Assembly: GCA_017418765.1 (NCBI GenBank)
Contig: JAFOMV010000049.1
Location: 1-11,057 of the forward strand
DNA: 11,057 nt
Source: Ruminococcus sp.
GTDB taxonomy: Bacteria > Bacillota_A > Clostridia > Oscillospirales > Ruminococcaceae
Direction: 5' to 3'
Part shown: positions 1-6,336 of the stretch, piece after piece
Layout: each line of letters opens with the position of its first letter
How positions within the stretch are numbered: position 1 is the first letter of the stretch
The notes under the pieces: generated by a model
What the model was told of the DNA's origin: nothing
The model's input: only the letters and a program-made list of their open reading frames with translations
The model's database searches: none
Translations under genes and position numbers: made by a program

Positions 1-179
1 GCTTCACTTGCGTTTAGCTTTATCCTGCTGACCGATAGAGTTGGTTTCAGAGGTGAAGATGCTATCTGTGACTGGCTGAATCCTCCGTCAGCATCTGCGT
101 ATGCGGCAGGTGTTTGGGCTGTGTTCAAGGCTAAAAACATACTGAGCAGCGATCCTGATATAATTCGTTTGATATTCAT
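1..179 (-). CDS. Secreted protein, N-terminal fragment; possible cohesin-like module begins at the window edge
   Basis: Only the first 59 codons are present; the gene continues beyond position 1. The start ATG (minus strand, 179-177) is preceded by GGGAGG with a 7-nt spacer. Residues 1-28 form a clear Sec signal peptide: MNIKR basic start, hydrophobic core around residues 6-18, and an A-Y-A cleavage motif at 26-28. The mature start is polar and then reads PTLSVSRIKLNASEA, which resembles the first strand of Ruminococcus cohesin or cohesin-like modules; this is a resemblance from memory over about 15 residues and cannot be firmly assigned. If right, the product would be a scaffoldin-type or cell-surface protein that binds dockerins such as the two at the right end of the window. 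It could equally be an enzyme or adhesin with another beta-sandwich module. Secretion is well supported, cohesin identity is not. Confidence 0.7.
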   Translation of the reverse strand, partial: MNIKRIISGSLLSMFLALNTAQTPAAYADADGGFSQSQIASSPLKPTLSVSRIKLNASE

Positions 180-226
180 AACAATGCCTCCCTTACAATG
201 AAGTCATAGTAGTATAAGATATATAT

Positions 227-255
227 ATTATACCATTTCTTTACTAAAAATGCAA
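227..255 (-). promoter_or_regulatory. Promoter for the left-edge secreted protein
   Basis: Read on the minus strand there is a -35 TTGCAT (255-250), a 17-bp spacer and a perfect -10 TATAAT (232-227) preceded by TGG, an extended -10. It would give a 5' leader of roughly 40 nt before the ATG at 179. Sigma-A type; seen in sequence, not tested. Confidence 0.7.
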
Positions 256-424
256 ATCAGCAGACAGTCTGTCCTGGGCATTAAAATTTGTAAGGAATGC
301 ATGAATATGGCTATTTCAGATAGCTTTTATGTTAAACTATGGGTAAGCTGCACAAATGAAAAAACAAATAATTGTTGAAAACATAGAATATTTGCGAAAT
401 TAACAATGTGCGCTTAGTATTTGC

Positions 425-452
425 TTGAATTATGTGCAAAATGTGGTATAAT
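425..452 (+). promoter_or_regulatory. Promoter for the cytidylate-kinase-like gene
   Basis: -35 TTGAAT (425-430), a 16-bp spacer and a perfect -10 TATAAT (447-452) preceded by TGG (extended -10). The predicted transcript would start near 459, leaving a leader of about 60 nt before the ATG at 522. Confidence 0.65.
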
Positions 453-521
453 TATATGTATGAAATAAACTTTTAGTAATAATCTGTAAAATCAAAAAAT
501 CTAATTTTGGGGGTATTTCCG

Positions 522-1163
522 ATGAAAAAAAACATAATAACTATTGAAAGACAGTACGGCAGCGGAGGTAGTGCCATCGGAAAGCTGACTGCTGAAAAGC
601 TTGGCGTCAATTATTATAACAGGCAGATACTCGAAATGACAGCACAGCGCTGCGGTATGTCTCCTGAATACCTTGAGTCTGCTGAGGAAAATGTTCCTAC
701 AAGTTTTCTCTATTCCCTCCTTCTTTCTGCAAACCCTGCAAGAACTATGGAAGATAACCTTCCATTATCCGATAAAGTTTTTCTTATGGAGAGCCGTATC
801 ATAAATGAGATAGCTGATAAGGAAAAAAGCTTTGTGCTCGTCGGAAGATGCGGCAATTATATACTTGAGGATAAGGGCTGTTTCAGCGTGTATATCTATG
901 CCGATACAAGATCACGCATACAGCGTGCGATAAATGAGTACAATATCCCTGAGAACAGGGCTGAATCTGTTATGAAAAAAGCAGATAAGCGCCGTGAGAC
1001 ATTCTATAACGTCAATACAGGCGGAGTATGGCAGGACAAGGATCAGTATGCCCTCTGCCTTAACAGCGCAGCACTTGGCGATGAGGTCTGTGCTGATCTT
1101 ATCGTGAAGGCTTACAATGAATACAACAGCAGGATCGAAAAGATGTCTGCTGAAAAAGAATAA
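522..1163 (+). CDS. Cytidylate-kinase-like family protein (Cytidylate_kin2 type)
   Basis: A 213-aa cytoplasmic protein of the cytidylate-kinase-like P-loop family common in Firmicutes. The true start is taken as ATG 522 with a GGGGG ribosome site 8 nt upstream; the frame is open to a TTG at 507 but that TTG has no ribosome site. Visible family marks are the N-terminal I-T-I-E-R-Q-Y-G-S-G-G nucleotide-binding loop (residues 6-16, a Gly-rich P-loop variant), the F-V-L-V-G-R-C strand/loop at 104-110, and the C-terminal D-K-R-R-E-T-F-Y (155-162) and Y-A-L-C-L-N-S-A-A-L-G (176-185) blocks. The length fits the family (about 200 aa). These proteins differ from canonical Cmk, and their substrate is generally not established, so nucleotide monophosphate phosphorylation is inferred from fold only. 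It is a single-gene unit with its own promoter and a strong terminator. Confidence 0.85.
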   Translation: MKKNIITIERQYGSGGSAIGKLTAEKLGVNYYNRQILEMTAQRCGMSPEYLESAEENVPTSFLYSLLLSANPARTMEDNLPLSDKVFLMESRIINEIADKEKSFVLVGRCGNYILEDKGCFSVYIYADTRSRIQRAINEYNIPENRAESVMKKADKRRETFYNVNTGGVWQDKDQYALCLNSAALGDEVCADLIVKAYNEYNSRIEKMSAEKE

Positions 1164-1195
1164 TGACATTTGCTGACAAACTATCTCTTTATATT

Positions 1196-1230
1196 GGGCT
1201 TTGTACCGAAAGCGGTGCAGAGCCCTTTTT
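1196..1230 (+). terminator. Intrinsic terminator of the kinase-like gene
   Basis: A continuous 13-bp stem (1196-1208 with 1213-1225, two G-U wobbles) closes an AAAG tetraloop and is followed by T5 (1226-1230) and CTT. It lies 33 nt past the stop codon at 1161-1163. Confidence 0.9.
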
Positions 1231-1267
1231 CTTATGTATTTTTGCATTTATTATGCAGATAATATAA

Positions 1268-1347
1268 GGCAGCACCGCACAAAACCCGCCTGCGGATTTG
1301 CACTGGATCTGCTTGCATATTCAGCACAAGCTTCGTGTGGTGTTGCC
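1268..1347 (+). repeat. 80-bp inverted-repeat element (MITE- or structured-RNA-like)
   Basis: The ends are imperfect inverted repeats: GGCAGCACCGCACAA at the left (from 1268) and the complement of GGCAACACCACACGAA at the right (ending 1347). Two of the differences become G-U pairs if the plus strand is transcribed but A-C mismatches on the other strand, so any functional RNA would be rightward. A small inner hairpin (CCGC-CT-GCGG, 1286-1295) is present. The element sits between a terminator and the ribosome site of the DUF421 gene. Its CAGCACCGC core recurs at 4458-4466 (inverted) and 6357-6365. No clear target-site duplication and no ORF. Confidence 0.55.
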
Positions 1348-1391
1348 ATAGATCATGATCGTGGTGCAAAGACTTGAAAAGGAGAACTCAT

Positions 1392-2111
1392 ATGTGCATA
1401 ATACTTATAAGATCGTTGATACTCTATCTTCTTGTAATATTTGCAGTAAGACTTATGGGCAAGCGTCAGCTTGGCGAATTACAGCCTTCTGAGCTTGTGA
1501 TAACCATACTTGTGTCGAATATAGCTACCCTCCCCATAGAAGATACAAGTATTCCCGTGATAGTAGGTGTAACGCCTATACTCTCACTTGTCTGCTTTGA
1601 GGTAGTCATGTCATGGCTGATACTGAGATCGCCAAAACTGAGAAAAATAGTATCGGGAAGTCCGAAAGTCATAATCAGAAACGGTGAGATAGACTGCCAT
1701 ACTCTCAGCGAACTTCGCTTGTCAGTAGATGATCTTGTTACAGCTATGCGTGGGTGTGGGGTATTTGATATGAGCGAGATACAGTTTGCAATAGTAGAGA
1801 CTACAGGAAGTTTTTCCGTAATGAAAAAGCAGAGCGAGGATATGCCTACAAGGGATGAATTATATATACCGTCTGAATGCAGTGATCCGCCTATGCTGAT
1901 CGCTTCGGATGGCAAACTGCTTGAAAATGCACTGAGAGTTCTCAACATAGAGAAAAAGCGTGTTGAAAACTTTCTTGCAGGCATGAAACGAGAAACGGGC
2001 GATGTGCTGATAATGACATCTGATACAGCAGGGAAGTGCTACATTGCATGGAAAAGCGGCGGAAAGCCATTTACAGGTACTATTAGCGGAGGCAGAAATG
2101 ACAAGGGTTAA
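1392..2111 (+). CDS. DUF421 / YetF-family membrane protein
   Basis: A 239-aa integral membrane protein of the DUF421 (YetF) family. ATG 1392 is chosen because AAAAGGAG lies 7 nt upstream; the in-frame TTG at 1374 lies upstream of that site and has no ribosome site of its own. Order: a first membrane segment at about residues 3-20, the diagnostic family block R-L-M-G-K-R-Q-L-G-E-L-Q-P-S-E-L (20-35), further hydrophobic segments about 36-49 and 54-77, then a soluble C-terminal domain (about 80-239) containing the E-T-T-G-S-F-S-V element (136-143) typical of the YetF C-terminal fold. The biochemical role of the family is not settled; some members sit near sporulation or germination genes. It overlaps the next gene by 14 nt, so the two are almost certainly co-translated. 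No convincing promoter was found between the terminator at 1196-1230 and the start, a span that includes the 80-bp repeat. Confidence 0.88.
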   Translation: MCIILIRSLILYLLVIFAVRLMGKRQLGELQPSELVITILVSNIATLPIEDTSIPVIVGVTPILSLVCFEVVMSWLILRSPKLRKIVSGSPKVIIRNGEIDCHTLSELRLSVDDLVTAMRGCGVFDMSEIQFAIVETTGSFSVMKKQSEDMPTRDELYIPSECSDPPMLIASDGKLLENALRVLNIEKKRVENFLAGMKRETGDVLIMTSDTAGKCYIAWKSGGKPFTGTISGGRNDKG

Positions 2112-2475
2112 GATAAGCATTATCATAATGGCGGCACTGACCGCTGTAAGCATTTTTTCATGTCTGTGGGTAGGAAGAAAATGTGTTATACTCACAGCAG
2201 AGGCGGAAGCTGTTCGTTCAGCTTTTGAGGCAGGAAATACTGAAAAAGCTAAGGATTCGGCAGAAAAACTCAGCAATGACTGGGAAAAATTTCGTTCAGC
2301 GGCGGCGGTGCTTTTGAAATATGAGAGACTTTTTGAAGTTGACCGCATAGTATCACATCTCAGACCGATGATAGATCATGATGAGGAGGAGGTGCTTCCG
2401 CAGATAGATGAGCTTATCCATATGCTTGATATCATCCGCAGAAATGAAATACCATATCCTGATTCGGTATTTTAG
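2098..2475 (+). CDS. DUF4363 family protein
   Basis: A 125-aa protein starting at ATG 2098 inside the end of the DUF421 gene (14-nt overlap), with GGAGG at 2088-2092 and a 5-nt spacer. The frame is open farther upstream to 2044, but the ribosome site and the family's usual length favour 2098. Residues 6-26 form one N-terminal membrane segment, so it is probably a signal-anchored protein with an extracytoplasmic helical domain. The rest matches the DUF4363 pattern: A-F-E-A-G-N-T-E-K-A-K (42-52), then the D-W-E-K-F motif (61-65) and a helical C-terminus. DUF4363 proteins are often found directly after DUF421 genes in Clostridia, so the pairing supports both calls and suggests a membrane complex, though the function is unknown. 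Confidence 0.8.
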   Translation: MTRVKISIIIMAALTAVSIFSCLWVGRKCVILTAEAEAVRSAFEAGNTEKAKDSAEKLSNDWEKFRSAAAVLLKYERLFEVDRIVSHLRPMIDHDEEEVLPQIDELIHMLDIIRRNEIPYPDSVF

Positions 2476-2507
2476 CTGTACGGTGCAGTCTTAAAAGATA
2501 TGCCGCC

Positions 2508-2536
2508 TTGACTTTTTCCCTTGTAAATGATAAAAT
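2508..2536 (+). promoter_or_regulatory. Promoter for the 185-aa orphan gene
   Basis: -35 TTGACT (2508-2513), a 17-bp spacer and -10 TAAAAT (2531-2536) with an extended -10 TGA at 2528-2530. The predicted start near 2543 leaves a very short leader (about 15 nt) that still contains the AGGTGAAGGA ribosome site. Confidence 0.65.
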
Positions 2537-2557
2537 AAATATCGTGAGGTGAAGGAA

Positions 2558-3115
2558 ATGAAGAAGTATGCTGTTTATAGATCTGATACAGGTTATTATT
2601 ACTACGATTATATCGATACGCCGGAAGCACTTGCAGATACAGAATTTGCAGGCATCATACCTCAGGAAAAGCTTCCTGTTGTCCTTGACGGCAGGGGCGG
2701 TTATTATCATTTCAAAAGCGATGATTATGCATTTGACAAGCTAATAGAAACAGATTCAGTTCCTCCGCTACCGCTGGAAGATATGTTTTTCAAAAATGAC
2801 CCTCACTTCAGACTTGGCTGGATATCGCCGGATGGTGATACCTACTCATGCAGCTATACAAATCACACTAAATGTGCTTCATTTCTTGCAGCAAAATACT
2901 ATCCCGAGGCAAGATCAGCTGAAAGAGCACTGGATCGTGCAGGATGGCTAAAGATAATAGATTCATGGAATGGAAAAGAGGAAACACATGGGCAATACGT
3001 TCATTCCGAAAGCGGGTATATAACACGTAAACAAGCAGATAAGCTTTTTGATCTTGGATTATACGAAAACTCAGAAGTAAAAGAACTCATACGAAGCTGC
3101 GAGAATGAATGGTGA
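2558..3115 (+). CDS. Uncharacterised 185-aa cytoplasmic protein
   Basis: Not recognised as a named family. ATG 2558 is preferred to GTG 2549 because the AGGTGAAGGA ribosome site overlaps that GTG. No signal peptide or membrane segment is visible. The N-terminus is tyrosine-rich (G-Y-Y-Y-Y-D-Y at residues 12-18). A central block G-W-I-S-P-D-G-D-T-Y-S-C-S-Y (87-100) is followed by T-N-H-T-K-C-A (101-107); Cys98, His103 and Cys106 lie close together and could be ligands, but this is speculation. The C-terminal half has a G-W-L-K-I block (129-133), then G-Y-I-T-R-K-Q-A-D-K-L-F-D-L-G-L (153-168), a helix pattern seen in small Firmicute hypothetical proteins that carry G-W-[IL]-S-P-G and I-T-x-K-Q blocks. 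It has its own promoter and terminator and so appears to be a single-gene unit. Confidence refers to the coding call. Confidence 0.85.
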   Translation: MKKYAVYRSDTGYYYYDYIDTPEALADTEFAGIIPQEKLPVVLDGRGGYYHFKSDDYAFDKLIETDSVPPLPLEDMFFKNDPHFRLGWISPDGDTYSCSYTNHTKCASFLAAKYYPEARSAERALDRAGWLKIIDSWNGKEETHGQYVHSESGYITRKQADKLFDLGLYENSEVKELIRSCENEW

Positions 3116-3140
3116 ACATATAACTTTTATATAATGGCAG

Positions 3141-3179
3141 GGCGATACCGTGAGAAATCAACGGGTATTGCCTTTTTTT
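3141..3179 (+). terminator. Intrinsic terminator after the 185-aa orphan
   Basis: A 9-bp stem, GGCGATACC (3141-3149) with GGTATTGCC (3164-3172, one G-U pair), is followed by T7 (3173-3179). It lies about 25 nt after the stop codon. Confidence 0.88.
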
Positions 3180-3227
3180 GCGCTTGTTTTGGCAAACAAC
3201 AGCAAGTTTTTTTGTATAGTTCCGATA

Positions 3228-3256
3228 TTGACTATAAGTTATTTATAGTGTATAAT
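3228..3256 (+). promoter_or_regulatory. Promoter for the DivIVA-like gene
   Basis: -35 TTGACT (3228-3233), a 17-bp spacer and a perfect -10 TATAAT (3251-3256). The predicted leader is about 75 nt. This is close to the sigma-A consensus and probably strong; it may also serve the hydrogenase gene downstream. Confidence 0.8.
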
Positions 3257-3335
3257 AATTATGTATAAAAAATGAGAAGTTATTGGCGTTTATAAAATCA
3301 AATGTTATAACAATCATTGAGGAGGAATAAGGAAT

Positions 3336-4412
3336 ATGGATGATACAAGATATATTAAGACTGTGGCTTTCGGTGGATTCGATAAGACAGATGTTCTCAA
3401 CCATCTTGAACATCTGAATTCACAGGTCTATGATCTGAAGAATGAGCTTCGTGACGCTAAATATCTTCTCGAAGCATACCGAAGCGGTTCAAGCAGTGAA
3501 AAAGCCTGTGAAACTGCCCTCGCTGAAGAAAGGACAATACTAAGCAAATACCAGGTAGCAAACGAAAGCTTATCTACTAAGCTTACCGCAGCACTTGAAG
3601 AAAACAGTGCCTGTCAGCAGCAGATAAGATTGCTGAAAAAAGAAATAGAGGACCTGAACGTTAAACTTAAAAGTTCTAATGACATGATAATAGCTTTGCA
3701 GGCAGGTACAGAAGCAGCTGCCCTCGGAAATGTATTCATAGAGGCACAGAAAGCTTCTGATATGCTGGTGGGAGAAGCCAAGAGCAAATCTGCACAGATC
3801 AATTACGATGCTAAAAAAGCAGCAGACGATACCATAGCAGGTGCTAATAAGCTTGCTGAGGAGATCGTAAGAGAAGCTGAACGCAATGCAGCTGATACCC
3901 TTGCTGAGGCTGAGAAAAAAGCAGAAGAAATGACACTTGCTTCAAACAGTGTACGTTCGGCTGTAACAAAAAATGCTGACATCCTTGCAAAGGGGATAGG
4001 TACACTGAAATACCTGCTTGATGACCTTAGCAGAACAAGCAGCTCAGCCCTTGAGCAGTCTGATAAGCTGCTGAGCGATATGTCGGCAGCCCTCAGAGGT
4101 GAAAGACCTGTAGATGACATTGAGCCTGATGAGACAGAAACTATACCGACATCGGCAGAAAATGAGCCTGTATTTGAAGAAACACTTGAAGCTGCGGAAG
4201 ATACTGCGGTACAGCCTGAGCCGGAAACCGAAATTGAGGATAAGGCCGATGAACCTGTACAGCATGAGTTTTCAGAGGAAAAACATGATGCACCCGAAGA
4301 AAATGTCAGCAGCAAGCCTGTTCAGACAGAAGATCAGACAAAAAGCAAGAAAGGAAAGATAGACCTCGCTGCCCTTGCCGCACAGGCTAATGCGATCGGC
4401 AAGAAAAAGTAA
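3336..4412 (+). CDS. DivIVA-like coiled-coil protein
   Basis: A 358-aa cytoplasmic protein started at ATG 3336, with GGAGG at 3321-3325 (10-nt spacer). Residues 9-30 (T-V-A-F-G-G-F-D-K-T-D-V-L-N-H-L) resemble the N-terminal membrane-curvature element of DivIVA/GpsB-type proteins, in which F-x-G-Y-D-x-x-E-V is typical. A long heptad-rich coiled coil follows (about 27-125), then an Ala/Glu/Lys-rich helical stretch (130-205) with A-E-K-K-A-E-E repeats, a short helical region to about 255, a strongly acidic low-complexity tail (257-330, rich in E, D, P and T) and a lysine-rich end. Family members recruit cell-division or polar-growth machinery at curved membrane; that role is inferred here. The tail is unusual for classical DivIVA but common in Oscillospiraceae homologues. 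No terminator with a T-tract follows, so read-through into the hydrogenase gene is plausible. Confidence 0.75.
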   Translation: MDDTRYIKTVAFGGFDKTDVLNHLEHLNSQVYDLKNELRDAKYLLEAYRSGSSSEKACETALAEERTILSKYQVANESLSTKLTAALEENSACQQQIRLLKKEIEDLNVKLKSSNDMIIALQAGTEAAALGNVFIEAQKASDMLVGEAKSKSAQINYDAKKAADDTIAGANKLAEEIVREAERNAADTLAEAEKKAEEMTLASNSVRSAVTKNADILAKGIGTLKYLLDDLSRTSSSALEQSDKLLSDMSAALRGERPVDDIEPDETETIPTSAENEPVFEETLEAAEDTAVQPEPETEIEDKADEPVQHEFSEEKHDAPEENVSSKPVQTEDQTKSKKGKIDLAALAAQANAIGKKK

Positions 4413-4419
4413 AATCAAT

Positions 4420-4500
4420 ACCGCAGCATTTTTTGCAAAGACATAATATGCGCTTTTGCGGTGCTGTCTAAAGGCATTCCCCTTTAATCACGCCTTTAGA
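4420..4500. repeat. Intergenic inverted-repeat element, CAGCACCGC family
   Basis: Two inverted repeats lie in tandem: ACCGCA (4420-4425) with TGCGGT (4457-4462), and a perfect 9-bp pair TCTAAAGGC (4467-4475) with GCCTTTAGA (4492-4500), 16-nt loop. The 12-mer AGACAGCACCGC is present on the minus strand (4469-4458) and again on the plus strand at 6354-6365, so copies in opposite orientation flank the hydrogenase gene. There is no T-tract after the second stem, so this is not a standard terminator. It may be a mobile-element remnant or a structured inter-cistronic RNA. Confidence 0.5.
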
Positions 4501-4521
4501 ATAATTATATTTGGAGGATCT

Positions 4522-4551
4522 ATGTGCGCTATGCACAAGGAGTATTTATAA
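4522..4551 (+). CDS. Possible 9-codon leader ORF before the hydrogenase gene
   Basis: ATG 4522 has GGAGG (4513-4517) four nt upstream and encodes MCAMHKEYL, ending in TAA at 4549-4551, one base before the hydrogenase ATG at 4553. The hydrogenase ribosome site AAGGAG (4537-4542) lies inside it. The arrangement would allow translational coupling or leader control. There is no sign of a run of regulatory codons, and the ORF could be chance; the spacing is somewhat short. Confidence 0.25.
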   Translation: MCAMHKEYL

Positions 4552-4552
4552 C

Positions 4553-6256
4553 ATGAATGAGATCATTATAGTTAAACCTGAGAAATGTGTGGGATGTAAT
4601 GCCTGCGTCAGAAGCTGTCCTGCCCCTGAAGCGAATATCACAAAACAGCTCGATGACGGAAGGTTCATTACTTCAGTTGACCCAGATAAGTGCATTTCCT
4701 GCGGAGAATGTGTAAACACCTGCCATCACGGTGCAAGGGATTACATAGATGATACAGAGGAATGTATGTCACACGTTATCAAGGAAAAGCTTATCATAAT
4801 GGCTGCCCCTTCCATCAAAGCCGTTTACCCTAATAAATGGAAGGAAATACTGAACTGGTTCAGAAAACAGGGATGTACTATTATCGATGTTTCACTTGGT
4901 GCTGATATATGCACATGGGCTCACATTAGAGCTATGGAGCAGAAGCAGATAGGCACCATCATTACTCAGCCATGTGCGGCAATAGTCAAGTATATAGAGG
5001 TATATCAGCCTAAGATACTGAAGAATCTCTCACCTATACACAGCCCTGCTGCCTGTGCAGCTATATACGTCAAGAAATACCTGAGAAGAAATAATCCTAT
5101 AGCTTTTCTTTCACCTTGTATCGCTAAAAAGGCAGAATTTGCAGAGACAGGATTGATCGACTATAATGTCACATTCAAGAAACTCATGGATTATTTCGAC
5201 AGAAACGGCATAAATATCCCGACTGATTCCGATGAGAGCTTTGAATTCAAATTCGATGAGATGCAGGGACAGGTAGGCGCCATATATCCACGTCCGGGCG
5301 GACTTAGAGATAATCTGTGGCTGCATAATCCTGAGCTTAATATCACTACTTCTGAAGGTGTGCATAAGGTATATCCCGAGCTTGATATGTATGCAAGGAT
5401 GCCTGAGGCAAAGCACCCTCAGGTATACGATGTTCTTTCATGTGAATTCGGATGTAATATCGGCCCCGGTACAGGCAATAATCTTACCGGATTCGATGTT
5501 ATGGCTACTATGCGTGGGGTAGAACAGGAAGCAAAGAGCAGAAGAAAGTCTACCGGTATCATGGGCAGAGGCGAAGACAGACTTTTCAAGAAATTTGAAG
5601 AAGAACTTGATCTTCAGATCAATGATTTTTTCCGTACATACCGTCCTACTATGCCGACACCTGCACCGACGGATGCTCAGCTTGAAGCTATATATGAGAA
5701 GATGGGCAAGCATACAGAGGCCGACAGAAAATATGACTGTCATGCGTGCGGATATAATTCATGCCGTGATATGGCTATTGCGATCTTCCGGGGTCTGAAT
5801 ACACCGAGCAACTGTATAGTACACGCAAAATCAGTACTCCTTGCAAGACATTCGGCTATTACGAAACAGCAGGAATATCTTGCTGATATTACATCAGAAT
5901 GTCTTGAACTTTCAGCCAAGCTGAAAAATGATATTTCCAAGATATCCGACAATTTGTCCGATATCGGTGATTTCACAAATTCTACAGGTGAGAGAGCAGA
6001 TGTGGTTAAGGACCTGCTGGAAAATGTAGTTGAATTCTGCCGACAGAACCCGACTATGGATGAGGACAGCGTGGTACAGCTTACAGGCATACTTGAAACA
6101 ACGATCAATGCGTTCAGTGCCCTTGATGATAATGTTGTCAGCACCCATGAGAGCTCAGAGGCTATACACCAGTCGATAGCCGATATCACAGAACTTGTCG
6201 AGAAGATAAACGAAACCCTTATCAAAACGGAAGAACAGGCTTCTGTTAAGCTATGA
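4553..6256 (+). CDS. Sensory-type [FeFe]-hydrogenase homologue with C-terminal helical domain
   Basis: A 567-aa protein started at ATG 4553 (AAGGAG 10 nt upstream). Order: two 4Fe-4S ferredoxin clusters (C12, C15, C18, C22 and C47, C50, C53, C57); an H-cluster domain (about 80-360) keeping all four cubane ligands, C141 in T-Q-P-C-A-A, C189 in S-P-C-I-A-K-K, and C297/C301 in L-S-C-E-F-G-C; a third Fe-S domain C-x2-C-x4-C-x16-C (C396, C399, C404, C421); and a helical tail (about 430-567) with heptad character. In catalytic enzymes the first H-cluster motif is T-S-C-C-P, whose first Cys relays protons; here it is Pro, and the Met of M-P-C is Ser. Such changes mark putative sensory (group C/HydS-like) homologues. 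Those usually carry PAS plus kinase, chemotaxis or phosphatase outputs; here only the helical tail remains, so a partner in trans is likely. H-cluster assembly and H2 sensing are inferred. Confidence 0.85.
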   Translation: MNEIIIVKPEKCVGCNACVRSCPAPEANITKQLDDGRFITSVDPDKCISCGECVNTCHHGARDYIDDTEECMSHVIKEKLIIMAAPSIKAVYPNKWKEILNWFRKQGCTIIDVSLGADICTWAHIRAMEQKQIGTIITQPCAAIVKYIEVYQPKILKNLSPIHSPAACAAIYVKKYLRRNNPIAFLSPCIAKKAEFAETGLIDYNVTFKKLMDYFDRNGINIPTDSDESFEFKFDEMQGQVGAIYPRPGGLRDNLWLHNPELNITTSEGVHKVYPELDMYARMPEAKHPQVYDVLSCEFGCNIGPGTGNNLTGFDVMATMRGVEQEAKSRRKSTGIMGRGEDRLFKKFEEELDLQINDFFRTYRPTMPTPAPTDAQLEAIYEKMGKHTEADRKYDCHACGYNSCRDMAIAIFRGLNTPSNCIVHAKSVLLARHSAITKQQEYLADITSECLELSAKLKNDISKISDNLSDIGDFTNSTGERADVVKDLLENVVEFCRQNPTMDEDSVVQLTGILETTINAFSALDDNVVSTHESSEAIHQSIADITELVEKINETLIKTEEQASVKL

Positions 6257-6268
6257 TATAATAATTTA

Positions 6269-6311
6269 CGGCGGTTCCGCTTTCCATTAAAGCAGAACCG
6301 CCGATTTTTTT
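6269..6311 (+). terminator. Intrinsic terminator of the hydrogenase gene
   Basis: CGGCGGTTC (6269-6277) pairs with GAACCGCCG (6295-6303), and GCTTT with AAAGC inside, separated by one C-A mismatch, with a 5-nt loop and T7 (6305-6311). On the minus strand the mismatch becomes a G-U pair, giving a 15-bp stem, but only A/T-rich mixed sequence follows there, so reverse termination is possible but weaker. Confidence 0.92.
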
Positions 6312-6336
6312 ATACTGCTATGAGAACGAATTAAAG

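Larger units (their letters stand above)
180..521. other. Divergent intergenic region without a gene
   Basis: This 342-bp AT-rich spacer separates the leftward secreted-protein gene from the rightward kinase-like gene. It holds one promoter for each direction (227-255 minus, 425-452 plus). The roughly 170 bp between them contain no ORF with a ribosome site and no convincing riboswitch or ncRNA fold; the only hairpin seen (310-324) has a 5-bp stem. Confidence 0.6.

Noticed and set aside
310..328. Small hairpin GCTAT-TTCAG-ATAGC followed by TTTT
   Set aside because: A five-pair stem in AT-rich DNA with no gene ending nearby on that strand; expected by chance.
375..403. Second possible promoter starting at TTGAAA
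   Set aside because: No acceptable -10 hexamer lies at 16-18 bp; the promoter at 425-452 explains the gene better.
1466..2348. Two overlapping minus-strand ORFs (162 and 172 codons)
   Set aside because: They are antisense to the DUF421 and DUF4363 genes, whose family motifs and coupled overlap fix the coding strand.
2482..2517. Possible terminator after the DUF4363 gene
   Set aside because: GGTGCA pairs with TGCCGCC only with a bulge and a wobble, and the T5 run starts 5 nt after the stem inside the -35 region of the next promoter; too weak to call.
3803..4315. 170-codon minus-strand ORF, Ser-rich
   Set aside because: It is the antisense shadow of the Ala/Glu-rich coiled-coil gene; the composition is a mirror of GCT/GAA codons and there is no ribosome site.
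5740..6225. 161-codon minus-strand ORF inside the hydrogenase gene
   Set aside because: It lies opposite a well-supported Fe-S and helical coding region, has no ribosome site or promoter, and no recognisable domain.
4553..6256. Reading the hydrogenase homologue as a main fermentative H2-producing enzyme
   Set aside because: The proton-relay Cys and the M-P-C Met are replaced and no electron-transfer partner genes adjoin it.
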